From positions 434,001-498,000 of the forward strand of contig JAWPMT010000007.1 in NCBI GenBank assembly GCA_033344775.1: a DNA stretch of 64,000 nt. Direction: 5' to 3'. The translations under genes and the position numbers were made by a program. This stretch comes from Cytophagales bacterium (lineage in GTDB: Bacteria; Bacteroidota; Bacteroidia; Cytophagales; Cyclobacteriaceae). Every line of letters begins with the position of its first letter. Position 1 is the stretch's first letter. A model generated the notes under the pieces. The model worked only from the letters and a program-made list of their open reading frames with translations, did no database searches and was not told where the DNA came from. Below are positions 14,767 to 23,445 of this stretch, piece after piece.

Positions 14767-16056
14767 TTATTCATTAGTATTAACGGACTCAGCAATGCCC
14801 GCTACGAGCTCTTTTTTTGTGGTCCATTCAAGGAGATCTAGTCGGTGCAGCATGACGTTTTTCGCATGCAAAAAGTTCGCTAAATGTTTGGTGATGATAG
14901 GCTCCGTGGGGGGTAGGTCGACTTTTAGTGCGTCCACCTGGCGTCCATTTTTCCAGAACCTAAAGCAGAGATGGGGTCCTCTGGCTAATCCGGTACTACC
15001 TACGAATCCAATGGTTTGGCCTTGTTTGACACGTTGCCCCGGTTTGATGCCGCGGGCAATTTTAGACATGTGGAGGTATTGTGTCGTGTAATTGCTGTTG
15101 TGTTTGATTTTCACAAAGTTACCATTGTATTTGCCATATCTGGCTTCTAATACAACACCATCTCCAACCGTGCGGATCGGTGTTCCTACAGGGGCTGCAT
15201 AATCAGTTCCCAAATGGGCTTTGTATCTCTTTTGAACCGGATGGAATCTTCTGGGCGAATAGCGAGAACTGATCCGAGTGAAATTCAATGGCGCTCTTAA
15301 AAAAGTTTTCCTGAGACTGTTACCTTCCTCATCGAAATAATCACTCTGGCCTTTTTGATCGTAGTAAATGGCATAATACTCCTTATCAAAGTGCTTGAAG
15401 TAAGCACCTTTTACTTTACCGATGCCGACAATTTTATCTCCGATGCGTTCTTCTTCGTAGATCACTTTGAATTTGTCACCTTTTGGGATTCGGAAGAAAT
15501 CTACCTGCCAGGCAAATACATCGACCAACTTGTTGACCAGAATAGGAGAGCTGCCTGCATCTACGATGGTTTGATACACTGATGAGGTGACCTCTCCGGC
15601 AATTTCTCGCTCCACTGTTTTCACTTCAAAATCAACCTTGTCTACATAGATAGAATCAGCCAGGTTGAACACGACGTAAGATCGATTGTCGGGTTCGAAG
15701 ATCATTTGTCGCGCAGTATTAAGAGAATCCCCTTCTGAGATAATGGTGTACTTGTATCCGGCTTTGAACCTACGGACATCATATACTCCTTCGGCTTTAT
15801 TGGCCAATTCAAAGATCTGTCGGTGATGAATGTTGTAGTCCGAAAGGATGTCCGAAATACTTTCGTTCCACTTCACTTTTTTCTCAGTGACCTGAAAGGA
15901 ATCGACAGGAAATCCATAAAGTAGCGTAGGGTCCGTCACTACAGCCGTTGTATCAACGGCTGTGATCGGTACCTCATTTGGGATCGTGTCCTGATGGCAG
16001 GCATTCAGTAAAAAAATCAGGAAAGCGAATGCTGCTAATCTTGGCAGGTATGGCAT
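14767..16056 (-). CDS. M23 family metallopeptidase lipoprotein with altered HxH motif
   Basis: A peptidoglycan endopeptidase-like envelope protein. The lipoprotein signal ends at Cys20 (LLNAC). Residues about 55-250 form the N-terminal regulatory part (SDILSDYNIHHRQIF, then RFKAGYKY). The M23 domain covers about 255-385 with H281xxxD285, H329 in YLHMS and H362. The canonical HxH is H362-L-C364 here, so a cysteine replaces the histidine that normally ligates zinc. Related Bacteroidota M23 proteins share GPH-V/L-CFRFW in my recollection, so the change may be lineage-wide and Cys may bind zinc. The dsbD gene begins the transcript upstream, with a five-base gap. Confidence 0.9.
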   Translation of the reverse strand: MPYLPRLAAFAFLIFLLNACHQDTIPNEVPITAVDTTAVVTDPTLLYGFPVDSFQVTEKKVKWNESISDILSDYNIHHRQIFELANKAEGVYDVRRFKAGYKYTIISEGDSLNTARQMIFEPDNRSYVVFNLADSIYVDKVDFEVKTVEREIAGEVTSSVYQTIVDAGSSPILVNKLVDVFAWQVDFFRIPKGDKFKVIYEEERIGDKIVGIGKVKGAYFKHFDKEYYAIYYDQKGQSDYFDEEGNSLRKTFLRAPLNFTRISSRYSPRRFHPVQKRYKAHLGTDYAAPVGTPIRTVGDGVVLEARYGKYNGNFVKIKHNSNYTTQYLHMSKIARGIKPGQRVKQGQTIGFVGSTGLARGPHLCFRFWKNGRQVDALKVDLPPTEPIITKHLANFLHAKNVMLHRLDLLEWTTKKELVAGIAESVNTNE

Positions 16057-16061
16057 TTAAT

Positions 16062-18080
16062 CTATTTGGTAAATCCTGAGAATAAGGCACCCGGTTTTTT
16101 CGGTGCATTGTTCCCTTCGTCCAGAAACGCCACAAAATTACTCACATTAAGGTCGTAAGCTTTGGGTCCGGCCAATAATTCGCCATTTCCGTCAAGGATT
16201 ACATAAAAAGGTTGTGCATTGTTGTTGAAACGCGTGATCTGGAAGTCCATGTTTTGCTTACCAATGCTCTTTTTGACTTTGTTGTCAAATTCAGAAGTAT
16301 ACCATTCTGACTCTGGGAGTTCCTTTCTATCATCCACATAGAGCGCTGCCATGATAAAATTCTCCCTTAAACGTTTTAAGACAGCCGGATCCGACCAGAC
16401 ACGCTGCTCCATTTCCCGGCAATTGACACAACCATGCCCCGTGAAGTCAATGAACAAGGGTTTCCCTTGAGACCTGGCACATGCCAAAGCTTGCTCATAA
16501 TCGAAATAACCTTCAAGACCATGTGGGAGGTGCAGAAAGTCACCAAACTTCGGGTCATCGCAAATAGCCGTTCTTTCATCACTGCTGATGCCGCCTTCTT
16601 CTCTGATCACATTTCTGACTTCTGCCACGATATCATAATCGTGAGTAGTCATCGGTGGTAAGTAACCCGCCATGGCATTCAGAGGTGCACCCACCATGCC
16701 CGGAATCAGATAGGCCACAAAGGAAAAAGTCACAATGGCCATCATGAGTCGTGGGACGGAAACGGTCTCCATTTTATCATCGCCTTTGAGGCGAAGCTTA
16801 CCTAGAAAATAAAAACCTAATAAGGCAAAGATCACGATCCAAATTGCCAGGTACACTTCCCGGTCAAGGATACGCCAGTGATAAGCCTGATCAGCGATGC
16901 TTAGAAATTTGAAGGCAAGTGCTAATTCTAAAAATCCAAGGACCACTTTTACAGAATTCAACCATCCACCGGAATTAGGTAATGAATTGAGCCATCCGGG
17001 GAACAGCGCAAAAAGCGTAAATGGAATGGCAAATGCCGCTGAAAAGGCAACCATGCCCAGGATCGGTTTTAACACCAATCCTCCTGCGGATTCAACCAGT
17101 ATACTGCCGACCAATGGGCCCGTACAGGAAAAGGAAACGAGTACTAGAGTCAAGGCCATAAAGAATATACCGGCCGTTCCTCCTTTGTCTCCCATGGCAT
17201 CTACTTTATTGACCAACCCGTGAGGTAAAGTGATTTCGAACAATCCGAAAAAGGAGAGTGCAAATACCACAAATACAATAAAGAAAATCACGTTAGGTAG
17301 CCATCCAGTGGCCAGATCATTGGCCGTTTCCGGTCCCATAAATGGGGCAAGAACAGCACCTATCAGGGTGTAGATCGCAATGATGAAAAAACCATAGAGC
17401 AGGCTTTTTTGAATCCCACCTTTTTTCTTGTTATCGCCTCTGCCAGTGAAAAAAGTCACCGTCATGGGAATCATCGGGAACACGCAGGGTGTCAATAAGG
17501 CTGTCAATCCTGCAAGAAACGCGATCATCATGAAAGAAAGCAGAGAATAAGGATCGGTCGTATCTCGTTGTGTCAAAAAACTACCGGAACTTCCTTCCGA
17601 ACCTTCTGCCTTGGCACTGGTTCCTTTAAATTCAAATTCATCCTCAAAAGGAATGCACTTGCCATCTATGTCAGAACAAACCTGATAAATACGTAGGCCT
17701 TTGATCACGAAATCATCTTTCAGGATTTTGACCTTTTGTTTGAAGCTTCCTTCCTTCTTAAAATACGTGTATTCACCCTCCCACAAGCTGTCATATTTCT
17801 TGCTCGGGTTTTGAGGCACAATCCCACCTACCAATTCGTACGTGTCGTTGGCCTCAAATTGGAATTCGGTGACCATGGGCCCCAGGTCAGGATCGAAATC
17901 CGAAGAATACAGGTACCAGTTCTGGTCAATTTTCGCTTTGAAAATGAGCTCAGCTTCCTCACCCGCACTGGGGCTAGAAGGAGCGATCTGGTCTTGCCAC
18001 TTGGCTGGGATCAGTACTTGAGCAATGGCCATCGAGACCAATGTCAAACTTAAAATCAAGAAAGAGAAAATCCTTTGCAT
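16062..18080 (-). CDS. dsbD: Thiol:disulfide interchange protein DsbD
   Basis: DsbD passes electrons from cytoplasmic thioredoxin to periplasmic substrates. The start ATG at 18080 gives a signal peptide (QRIFSFLILSLTLVSMAIAQ). The N-terminal DsbD domain ends in the redox pair of YQVCSDIDGKC. Eight membrane segments follow, with conserved cysteines in LLTPCVFPMIPMT and VSFSCTGPL. The C-terminal thioredoxin domain contains C551-V-N-C554 and QPFYVILDGNGELL. Length 672 aa is normal for the family. It is upstream of and closely linked to the M23 peptidase gene, so both are likely expressed together for envelope maintenance. Confidence 0.95.
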   Translation of the reverse strand: MQRIFSFLILSLTLVSMAIAQVLIPAKWQDQIAPSSPSAGEEAELIFKAKIDQNWYLYSSDFDPDLGPMVTEFQFEANDTYELVGGIVPQNPSKKYDSLWEGEYTYFKKEGSFKQKVKILKDDFVIKGLRIYQVCSDIDGKCIPFEDEFEFKGTSAKAEGSEGSSGSFLTQRDTTDPYSLLSFMMIAFLAGLTALLTPCVFPMIPMTVTFFTGRGDNKKKGGIQKSLLYGFFIIAIYTLIGAVLAPFMGPETANDLATGWLPNVIFFIVFVVFALSFFGLFEITLPHGLVNKVDAMGDKGGTAGIFFMALTLVLVSFSCTGPLVGSILVESAGGLVLKPILGMVAFSAAFAIPFTLFALFPGWLNSLPNSGGWLNSVKVVLGFLELALAFKFLSIADQAYHWRILDREVYLAIWIVIFALLGFYFLGKLRLKGDDKMETVSVPRLMMAIVTFSFVAYLIPGMVGAPLNAMAGYLPPMTTHDYDIVAEVRNVIREEGGISSDERTAICDDPKFGDFLHLPHGLEGYFDYEQALACARSQGKPLFIDFTGHGCVNCREMEQRVWSDPAVLKRLRENFIMAALYVDDRKELPESEWYTSEFDNKVKKSIGKQNMDFQITRFNNNAQPFYVILDGNGELLAGPKAYDLNVSNFVAFLDEGNNAPKKPGALFSGFTK

Positions 18081-18150
18081 ATGCGTCACTGGGTAACCTG
18101 TTACTTCGATCTACAGTAAACGGCACTCGAAAGTTCCGGTTGTGGTGAGT

Positions 18151-19524
18151 TTACGACTTTTGGGACAGTTCAAGGAAGTGACCGTAAAACTGCGTGATGG
18201 TCTCTATGCCCTTGTAAAAATTGAACAACCCATAATGCTCATTAGGGGAGTGGATGGCATCCGAATCCAGTCCAAAACCCATCAGAATACTATCGATACC
18301 CAATTCATTTTTGAACAGGGCCACAATCGGAATACTGCCCCCTTCTCTGGTAGGGATTGGTTTTTTACCCCAAACTTCTTCGAATGCCGCGCTGGCCGCC
18401 TGGTAAGCAATAGAAGTTGTAGACGTGACCACAGGCTCTCCTCCATGATGGGGAGTTACTTTGATACTCACCGATTTAGGGGCTGCCTTAGTCAGGTACG
18501 CTTCGAGTAATTGCGTGATTTTATCGCTATTCTGGTTCGGGACCAGTCTCGTAGAAAGTTTAGCGTAGGCTTTGGAAGGCAATACGGTTTTTGCTCCTTC
18601 TCCAATGTAACCACCCCAAATGCCATTGACATCCAATGTGGGACGTACACCCGTTCTTTCGATGGTGGTGTAACCTGTTTCTCCTGCTTCTTCCCCAATG
18701 TCTAATGCCGCTTTATAGGCCTCCAGATCAAAAGGTCGGTCACCAAGATCGGCCCTTTCTTCGTCAGTGAGCTCTACTACATCATCGTAGAAACCAGGAA
18801 TGGTAATGCGACCGTACTCGTCTTTCATATCAGCAATGAGTTTTGCCAACTCGTTGATGGGGTTAGCCACTGCACCGCCATAGGTTCCGGAGTGCAAGTC
18901 CCGGTTCGGGCCGGTCACTTCTATTTCGATGTAGCTCATGCCACGAATTCCGGTCGTCAGGGACGGGGTATCGTTAGAGATCATGCTGGTGTCGGAGATC
19001 AAAATGACATCCGCTTTCAGCAACTCCTCTTGTTCTTTTACAAAATCATTCAGGTAGCCTGAACCACTTTCTTCCTCGCCTTCAATCAGGAATTTCACAT
19101 TACAGGGCAACGAATCAGTCTGGATTAAAGCCTCAATGGCTTTCACATGCATGTACATCTGCCCTTTGTCGTCACAGGCACCACGTGCATAGATCTTATC
19201 GTCTTTGATGGTAGGTTCGAATGGTGGGGTGTCCCACAATTCATAAGGGTCGGCGGGCTGCACGTCGTAATGTCCATAAACCAAAACCGTAGGCAGGGAA
19301 GGATCAATGGTTTTTTCTCCGTAAACGATTGGGTATCGACCGTCAGAGAATAATTGTACGTTCTCCACACCAGCATCCAGCAACCTGTCTTTCACAAAGT
19401 CAGCGGCTTTATTCACGTCATCCGCAAATTTGGAGTCGGTGCTTACGGATGGAATCCTCAAGAGTTCAAAGAGTTCTTCTAATTGTCTCGATTGATGGGT
19501 TTTTAAGTATTCTGTTGCGTGCAT
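18151..19524 (-). CDS. M20-family dipeptidase
   Basis: A zinc-dependent exopeptidase of the M20 family (CNDP/DapE-like). Metal and catalytic residues are visible: H85 and D87 in VYGHYDVQP, D118 in GACDDKG, E150-E152 in LIEGEEESGS, and further residues in GPNRDLHSG and GVRPTLDVNG. No signal peptide, so it is cytosolic. Length 457 aa is standard. A perfect TAnnTTTG promoter box ends five bases before the ATG, implying a leaderless or nearly leaderless transcript. It is separated from both neighbours and appears to be monocistronic. Confidence 0.95.
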   Translation of the reverse strand: MHATEYLKTHQSRQLEELFELLRIPSVSTDSKFADDVNKAADFVKDRLLDAGVENVQLFSDGRYPIVYGEKTIDPSLPTVLVYGHYDVQPADPYELWDTPPFEPTIKDDKIYARGACDDKGQMYMHVKAIEALIQTDSLPCNVKFLIEGEEESGSGYLNDFVKEQEELLKADVILISDTSMISNDTPSLTTGIRGMSYIEIEVTGPNRDLHSGTYGGAVANPINELAKLIADMKDEYGRITIPGFYDDVVELTDEERADLGDRPFDLEAYKAALDIGEEAGETGYTTIERTGVRPTLDVNGIWGGYIGEGAKTVLPSKAYAKLSTRLVPNQNSDKITQLLEAYLTKAAPKSVSIKVTPHHGGEPVVTSTTSIAYQAASAAFEEVWGKKPIPTREGGSIPIVALFKNELGIDSILMGFGLDSDAIHSPNEHYGLFNFYKGIETITQFYGHFLELSQKS

Positions 19525-19528
19525 CGGA

Positions 19529-19536
19529 CAAAAATA
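19529..19536 (-). promoter_or_regulatory. Bacteroidota -7 box for the M20 dipeptidase
   Basis: On the minus strand the bases read TATTTTTG, an exact TAnnTTTG. The G is five bases from the ATG at 19524, so transcription would start on or next to the start codon. No TTTG -33 box at standard spacing is evident. Confidence 0.45.
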
Positions 19537-19613
19537 GTTGGATCAATGATTATAGCTGAGTTTGCAGCGGACAAATGAGAGCACAGGCGATCTAAATGTT
19601 AGAAAATAGCCTG

Positions 19614-20351
19614 CTATTTGTCGCTTTTCTTCACTTTCCTCAGGTACCGCAGCAGCGAAAGCACCAACCTGGTGTCCGGCTCGTTCATCAGCGCGATCTT
19701 ATCCATGATCCTTCGGAATAAGCCAGGTTGTTGTTCCTGCATTTTCAAATGGCTAAGTAATTCACTGGATTGCTCCTTGACGGCCCGTGATACTTCTCCC
19801 TTGTTGCTATCCACTTCGACAACCTTATTAGCTTGATCTGTATGCTTCAACAATTCGTAGGCATAGATCATCACACTATGTGAAAGATTGATGGATGGAT
19901 AGGTCGTCTTCATGGGAATAGTAGAAAGCACATCGCAGCGATTTTCCTCTTCCTTGCTCAAACCATTGCTTTCCGACCCGAATACCAGTGCTACTTTCAA
20001 CAAGATCCCCGACTTTTCTTTTAGGAAATTTGGAAGCTGATCACTCAGAACCACCTCATAGCGCAGTTTTCTGGGCTTGCCGGTGGTACCAATCACCAGA
20101 TCCATGTCCATCACGGCAGCATCAAGCGTGTCGTGTGTTTCGATCTTATTTAGCAGATCATGCGCTTCATAGGCAGTATTACGTGCTCCTTGTAGGGTAT
20201 GGGCATCTGATCCTACGATACGCAAATGAGACTGGCCCATGTTTTTCAGGGAGCGACAGACGAATCCTACATTTTCAGGTACTGCTGGTTTGACCAGGAT
20301 GAAATAGATTTCCAATAGTATATTGATGATCGTTCTATGGACAAAGTTCAT
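19614..20351 (-). CDS. SPOUT-family RNA 2'-O-methyltransferase (TrmJ-like)
   Basis: The protein carries the TrmH/SpoU signature: motif 1 in VKPAVPENVGFVCRSLKNMG-type residues (VPENVGFVCRSLKN), motif 2 LVFGSESNGLSKEE, and motif 3 IPMKTTYPSINLSHSV. These form the trefoil knot that binds S-adenosylmethionine. The start-region motif PAxPENVG is closest to TrmJ, which methylates position 32 of tRNAs; an rRNA target is possible. A C-terminal helical extension ends the 245-aa protein. It is divergent from the secreted-protein gene at 20440, with 88 bases between. Confidence 0.85.
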   Translation of the reverse strand: MNFVHRTIINILLEIYFILVKPAVPENVGFVCRSLKNMGQSHLRIVGSDAHTLQGARNTAYEAHDLLNKIETHDTLDAAVMDMDLVIGTTGKPRKLRYEVVLSDQLPNFLKEKSGILLKVALVFGSESNGLSKEEENRCDVLSTIPMKTTYPSINLSHSVMIYAYELLKHTDQANKVVEVDSNKGEVSRAVKEQSSELLSHLKMQEQQPGLFRRIMDKIALMNEPDTRLVLSLLRYLRKVKKSDK

Positions 20352-20439
20352 TTTTTGAGTTGATATCTCCGAACTTTATTGAAAATCTGAAATCCATGTG
20401 TGCTGAAATTCTTTTAATATCGTAATCAATTTATCTGTC

Positions 20440-21357
20440 ATGCATACTCGATTTTTTGGCATTATCCTATTGATCTACTGTTCACAGCTTGCTTTTGGCC
20501 AGGGAATGGGTCAATTGCTATTGGATGAAAACTACGATCGGTGCCAGGATCATGAGTTCGGTGGTTGGAAAACCATAAGCATTCAATTTGAAGAAGATGG
20601 TGAAGTCAAAGTTTCATCCGATGATTATGTGATCAAACCACAATTTGCCAATCAGGAAACCTACAAGACCGAATTGCAACGGATTTCGGATGCTGACATG
20701 TCAGTGATGGCGAGACTGGATGCCAGGGCTCAGATGTATGACAATGCCGAAGCAGTGGCTACTGGTAGATATATCATAGAAGATGAACTCCTGAAGATTA
20801 AACTAGGCGACGATGAGATGCTTGGTACCGCTGAATTGACCTGTGAAATTGATGGTAGGTATTTGAAGTGTGGGACACTGAATTTCGTATTGGCGAGCAC
20901 GGATGTGATCATGGACCGGGACGTATTGAAAATTTCTAATGTTTTATATGAAGATCTGACCTTCAGTGCAGCACCCACCGATCGCTGGATACTACAAATA
21001 GAAAATGGCAATCAAGCCCTGGAAAACGGAGACGATTTTTTGTTGGAAAATTTATATAGTCCTGGGCAATTTTTAGGACATGGACGTGATGGTCAATTCG
21101 GTTTGTTTCCAATGGATGAAATGGGCATCAATTACGATTTTAAGTTCTATGATACCTATGGTCAAGGTCCTATAGATGCCTTGGAAGACCTTAAATTCAA
21201 ACCTTCCTACTTTTTCGGAGACTACAGTTACATCATTGGAGTAGATCAGGAAACAGATAATGCCCGGATCAGCAAGCAATTTGAACCGCAGGAAAACTTA
21301 TGGTATGTTGAAGGTGCGATGTGTGACATTGTGGATGAATTAGTAAAACGCAAATGA
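20440..21357 (+). CDS. Secreted hypothetical protein, 305 aa
   Basis: A signal peptide (HTRFFGIILLIYCSQLAFGQ) precedes an acidic, beta-rich domain. No family is recognised. Four cysteines are visible in the mature part (two near the start and middle, one in GRYLKCGTLNF, one in GAMCDIVDE), so disulfides are possible. The stop overlaps the ATG of the methyltransferase gene by four bases (ATGA), so the two are co-translated, although a secreted protein and a cytosolic methyltransferase need not cooperate. Confidence 0.65.
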   Translation: MHTRFFGIILLIYCSQLAFGQGMGQLLLDENYDRCQDHEFGGWKTISIQFEEDGEVKVSSDDYVIKPQFANQETYKTELQRISDADMSVMARLDARAQMYDNAEAVATGRYIIEDELLKIKLGDDEMLGTAELTCEIDGRYLKCGTLNFVLASTDVIMDRDVLKISNVLYEDLTFSAAPTDRWILQIENGNQALENGDDFLLENLYSPGQFLGHGRDGQFGLFPMDEMGINYDFKFYDTYGQGPIDALEDLKFKPSYFFGDYSYIIGVDQETDNARISKQFEPQENLWYVEGAMCDIVDELVKRK

Positions 21358-22097
21358 AAGCAGCCAAGGACCTGTTCAGCAAGCAATCTTCCGCCTATAA
21401 GAAATACCGCCCCACCTATCCAGACGAACTCTACGATTTGATTCTGGAACATACTCCCGGCAGATCAGCCAGTTGGGATGTCGGTTGCGGTAATGGGCAG
21501 GTTGCAGCATATTTGGCCAACCATTTCGATGAAGTTCAAGCCACAGACGTAAGTGAAAACCAGATTTCGCTTGCCGTTCGAAAGCCTAATATTCAATATT
21601 CCGTAGGTAGAGCTGAAAAAACGAATTTCAAGGATCAATCTATTGACCTGATCACAGTCGGGCAAGCGATCCATTGGTTTGATCATGAAGCATTCAATGA
21701 GGAAGTCAAACGGGTATTAAAACCAGGAGGCACATTGGCATTTTGGTGCTATGAATTGTCTCAAACATCTCCGGAAATCGATACAGTGATTTGGGAATTT
21801 TATACGGATAAAATTGGCTCCTACTGGGCTCCCGAAAGACGGCACATCGATGAGCATTACTCCACCATTCCGTTTCCTTTTGAAGAGGTTAGGTTACCCG
21901 ACACTTCATTGACCATGAAAGTCCAGTGGTCTCTGGATGCCATGGAAGGGTATCTCAACTCCTGGTCCTCTGTACAGAAATACATACAGGAACATCATGT
22001 TAACCCTGTTGGTCCTGTGACTGAGCAACTTGCTCCTTTATGGAAGGGAACGATGGACGTTGTATTCCCACTTCAGTTAAAAATCGGCAAAGTTTAA
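21354..22097 (+). CDS. Class I SAM-dependent methyltransferase
   Basis: A cytosolic methyltransferase of the type 11 / UbiE-like group. The SAM-binding motif I is SWDVGCGNGQVAAYLA (about residues 39-54), motif II contains QATDVSENQI, and motif post-I includes the SIDLITVGQAIHWFDHE stretch. This layout, including the IHWFD sequence, is typical of the trans-aconitate or YCR-type small methyltransferases. The substrate cannot be deduced. It is coupled to the upstream secreted-protein gene and lies four bases before the MerB-like gene. Confidence 0.85.
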   Translation: MKAAKDLFSKQSSAYKKYRPTYPDELYDLILEHTPGRSASWDVGCGNGQVAAYLANHFDEVQATDVSENQISLAVRKPNIQYSVGRAEKTNFKDQSIDLITVGQAIHWFDHEAFNEEVKRVLKPGGTLAFWCYELSQTSPEIDTVIWEFYTDKIGSYWAPERRHIDEHYSTIPFPFEEVRLPDTSLTMKVQWSLDAMEGYLNSWSSVQKYIQEHHVNPVGPVTEQLAPLWKGTMDVVFPLQLKIGKV

Positions 22098-22101
22098 ATC
22101 G

Positions 22102-22776
22102 ATGAATACTTCGGAGCTACATTACTTTCTCATTCGTCACATCATTGAACATGGTTTTGCCCCGGAACTCGAGATTATTGCTACACATTTTAAGGTGGGC
22201 CAGAATGATGCCATCGCTGCCTTGAAGGAATTACAGGAAATTCATGGCGTAGTACTCCATCCACATGCCCCTAAAGTCTGGGTGATCCACCCATTTTCAT
22301 TGGCACCAACCAATTTTTTTCTTCAGTCCGAACGTCAAAAGTGGTGGAGCAATTGCGCCTGGTGTTCGTTAGGTGCCGCTGCATTAATAAATGAAGACCT
22401 GACAATCCAAACCACCTTAGGTTCAGAGGATGAAATACTGAAAATTTCCGTGAAGGATGGAAAGATCGAAGATGACCCGGTGGTGCATTTTCCTATTCCC
22501 ATGAAAAATGCCTGGGACAATGTGATCTATACCTGTAGCACCATGTTGTTCTTTCGGAACAAACAACAAGTGGATGAGTGGTGTACACAACACCAAATGC
22601 CCAAAGGCGATGTACAGCCCATCAGCAAGATCTGGCCGTTTGCGCGAAAATGGTACGGTAATCACCTTGATCCTGAATGGAGAAAGTGGTCGGTCGAGGA
22701 AGCCAAGTCCATTTTTAAGGAATTTGAGTTGACACATCCGGTTTGGCAGATGGAAGGTACTGCTGAACGATTTTAA
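22102..22776 (+). CDS. MerB-like (alkylmercury lyase family) protein
   Basis: The protein resembles organomercurial lyase: an N-terminal winged-helix-like part (about 1-65), then NCAWCSLGAAALI and, later, YTCSTMLFF. MerB uses Cys96, Asp99 and Cys159. Here the equivalents are C85, C88 and C145, so Asp is replaced by Cys, giving a CxxC plus a third Cys. There are no other mer genes in the window (no merA, merT or merR), so mercury resistance is not supported by context; a metal- or thiol-related role in a divergent homolog is likelier. It closes a three-gene plus-strand run. Confidence 0.75.
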   Translation: MNTSELHYFLIRHIIEHGFAPELEIIATHFKVGQNDAIAALKELQEIHGVVLHPHAPKVWVIHPFSLAPTNFFLQSERQKWWSNCAWCSLGAAALINEDLTIQTTLGSEDEILKISVKDGKIEDDPVVHFPIPMKNAWDNVIYTCSTMLFFRNKQQVDEWCTQHQMPKGDVQPISKIWPFARKWYGNHLDPEWRKWSVEEAKSIFKEFELTHPVWQMEGTAERF

Positions 22777-22855
22777 AGCTGAAAACCAGATTGATCCGGG
22801 CAGAAAAACGCCATATAGAACTGCTGCAAGTAAGGAATACAAAGAGGAGAAATAC

Positions 22856-22863
22856 TATTTTTG
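22856..22863 (+). promoter_or_regulatory. Bacteroidota -7 box for the sigma/anti-sigma operon
   Basis: TATTTTTG matches TAnnTTTG exactly. The transcript would begin near 22870. That favours the TTG at 22900 (about 30-base leader) as the sigma-factor start over the upstream ATT. No convincing -33 box is seen. Confidence 0.45.
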
Positions 22864-22899
22864 TGATCCATTGATAGGTACCAAGGAAGCGAAACAGAA

Positions 22900-23445
22900 T
22901 TGATAGAAGCATTCAAAACAGGGGATAAACAGGTTATCCAGGAATTATACGATCAACTGTTTCCTGCTTTGAAACAATGGTTGAAGCAAAATTCAGGATC
23001 TGAGGAAGATGCTGAGGATGTATTTCAGGAAGCCATGGTTGCGGTGTACCGGAAAATTCAGGATCCCGAGTTCCATCTGAATCACGAATTAACCACCTAT
23101 ATTTTTGCGATTGCAAAAAAACTTTGGTTGCAGAAACTTAGAAGACAAGGAGTTCATGCGAAATATGAGCAGTTCCTCTCGACTCAACCTGAGGTGGAGG
23201 ATTTGGAAGAAGTGATCGAAGAACAAGAAACTTTGGAACTTTATCGGTACTACTTCAACAAACTGGATGAAGCCTGTAAAAAACTCTTAACTTTCGTTTT
23301 TCGAGGGAAAACTATGGCGGAAATAAAGGAGTACTTCGGGTTCAATAATGAAGCACATGCTCGAAAGAAAAAATTTCGATGCAAAAACGAACTGATAAAC
23401 ATGATCAGTAAGGACAGACGATACCTGGAACTGAAAAAACAGTGA
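22900..23445 (+). CDS. ECF-type RNA polymerase sigma factor
   Basis: A sigma-70 family factor of ECF size (181 aa). Region 2 spans about residues 20-85 (EEDAEDVFQEAMVAVYRKI, then HELTTYIFAIAKKLWLQKLR). Region 4 is about 115-175 (CKKLLTFVFRGKTMAEI, FNNEAHARKKKFRCKNEL) and acts as the -35-binding helix-turn-helix. The start is a non-ATG codon; TTG at 22900 fits the promoter position best. Its stop overlaps the GTG start of the membrane anti-sigma-like gene (GTGA), so the two form a regulatory pair. Sigma factors of this type are often held inactive by the neighbouring membrane protein. Confidence 0.9.
   Translation: MIEAFKTGDKQVIQELYDQLFPALKQWLKQNSGSEEDAEDVFQEAMVAVYRKIQDPEFHLNHELTTYIFAIAKKLWLQKLRRQGVHAKYEQFLSTQPEVEDLEEVIEEQETLELYRYYFNKLDEACKKLLTFVFRGKTMAEIKEYFGFNNEAHARKKKFRCKNELINMISKDRRYLELKKQ

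Noticed and set aside
22102-22776. Mercury-resistance operon
   Set aside because: Only a divergent MerB-like gene is present; no merA, merT, merP or merR neighbours, and the key Asp is replaced.
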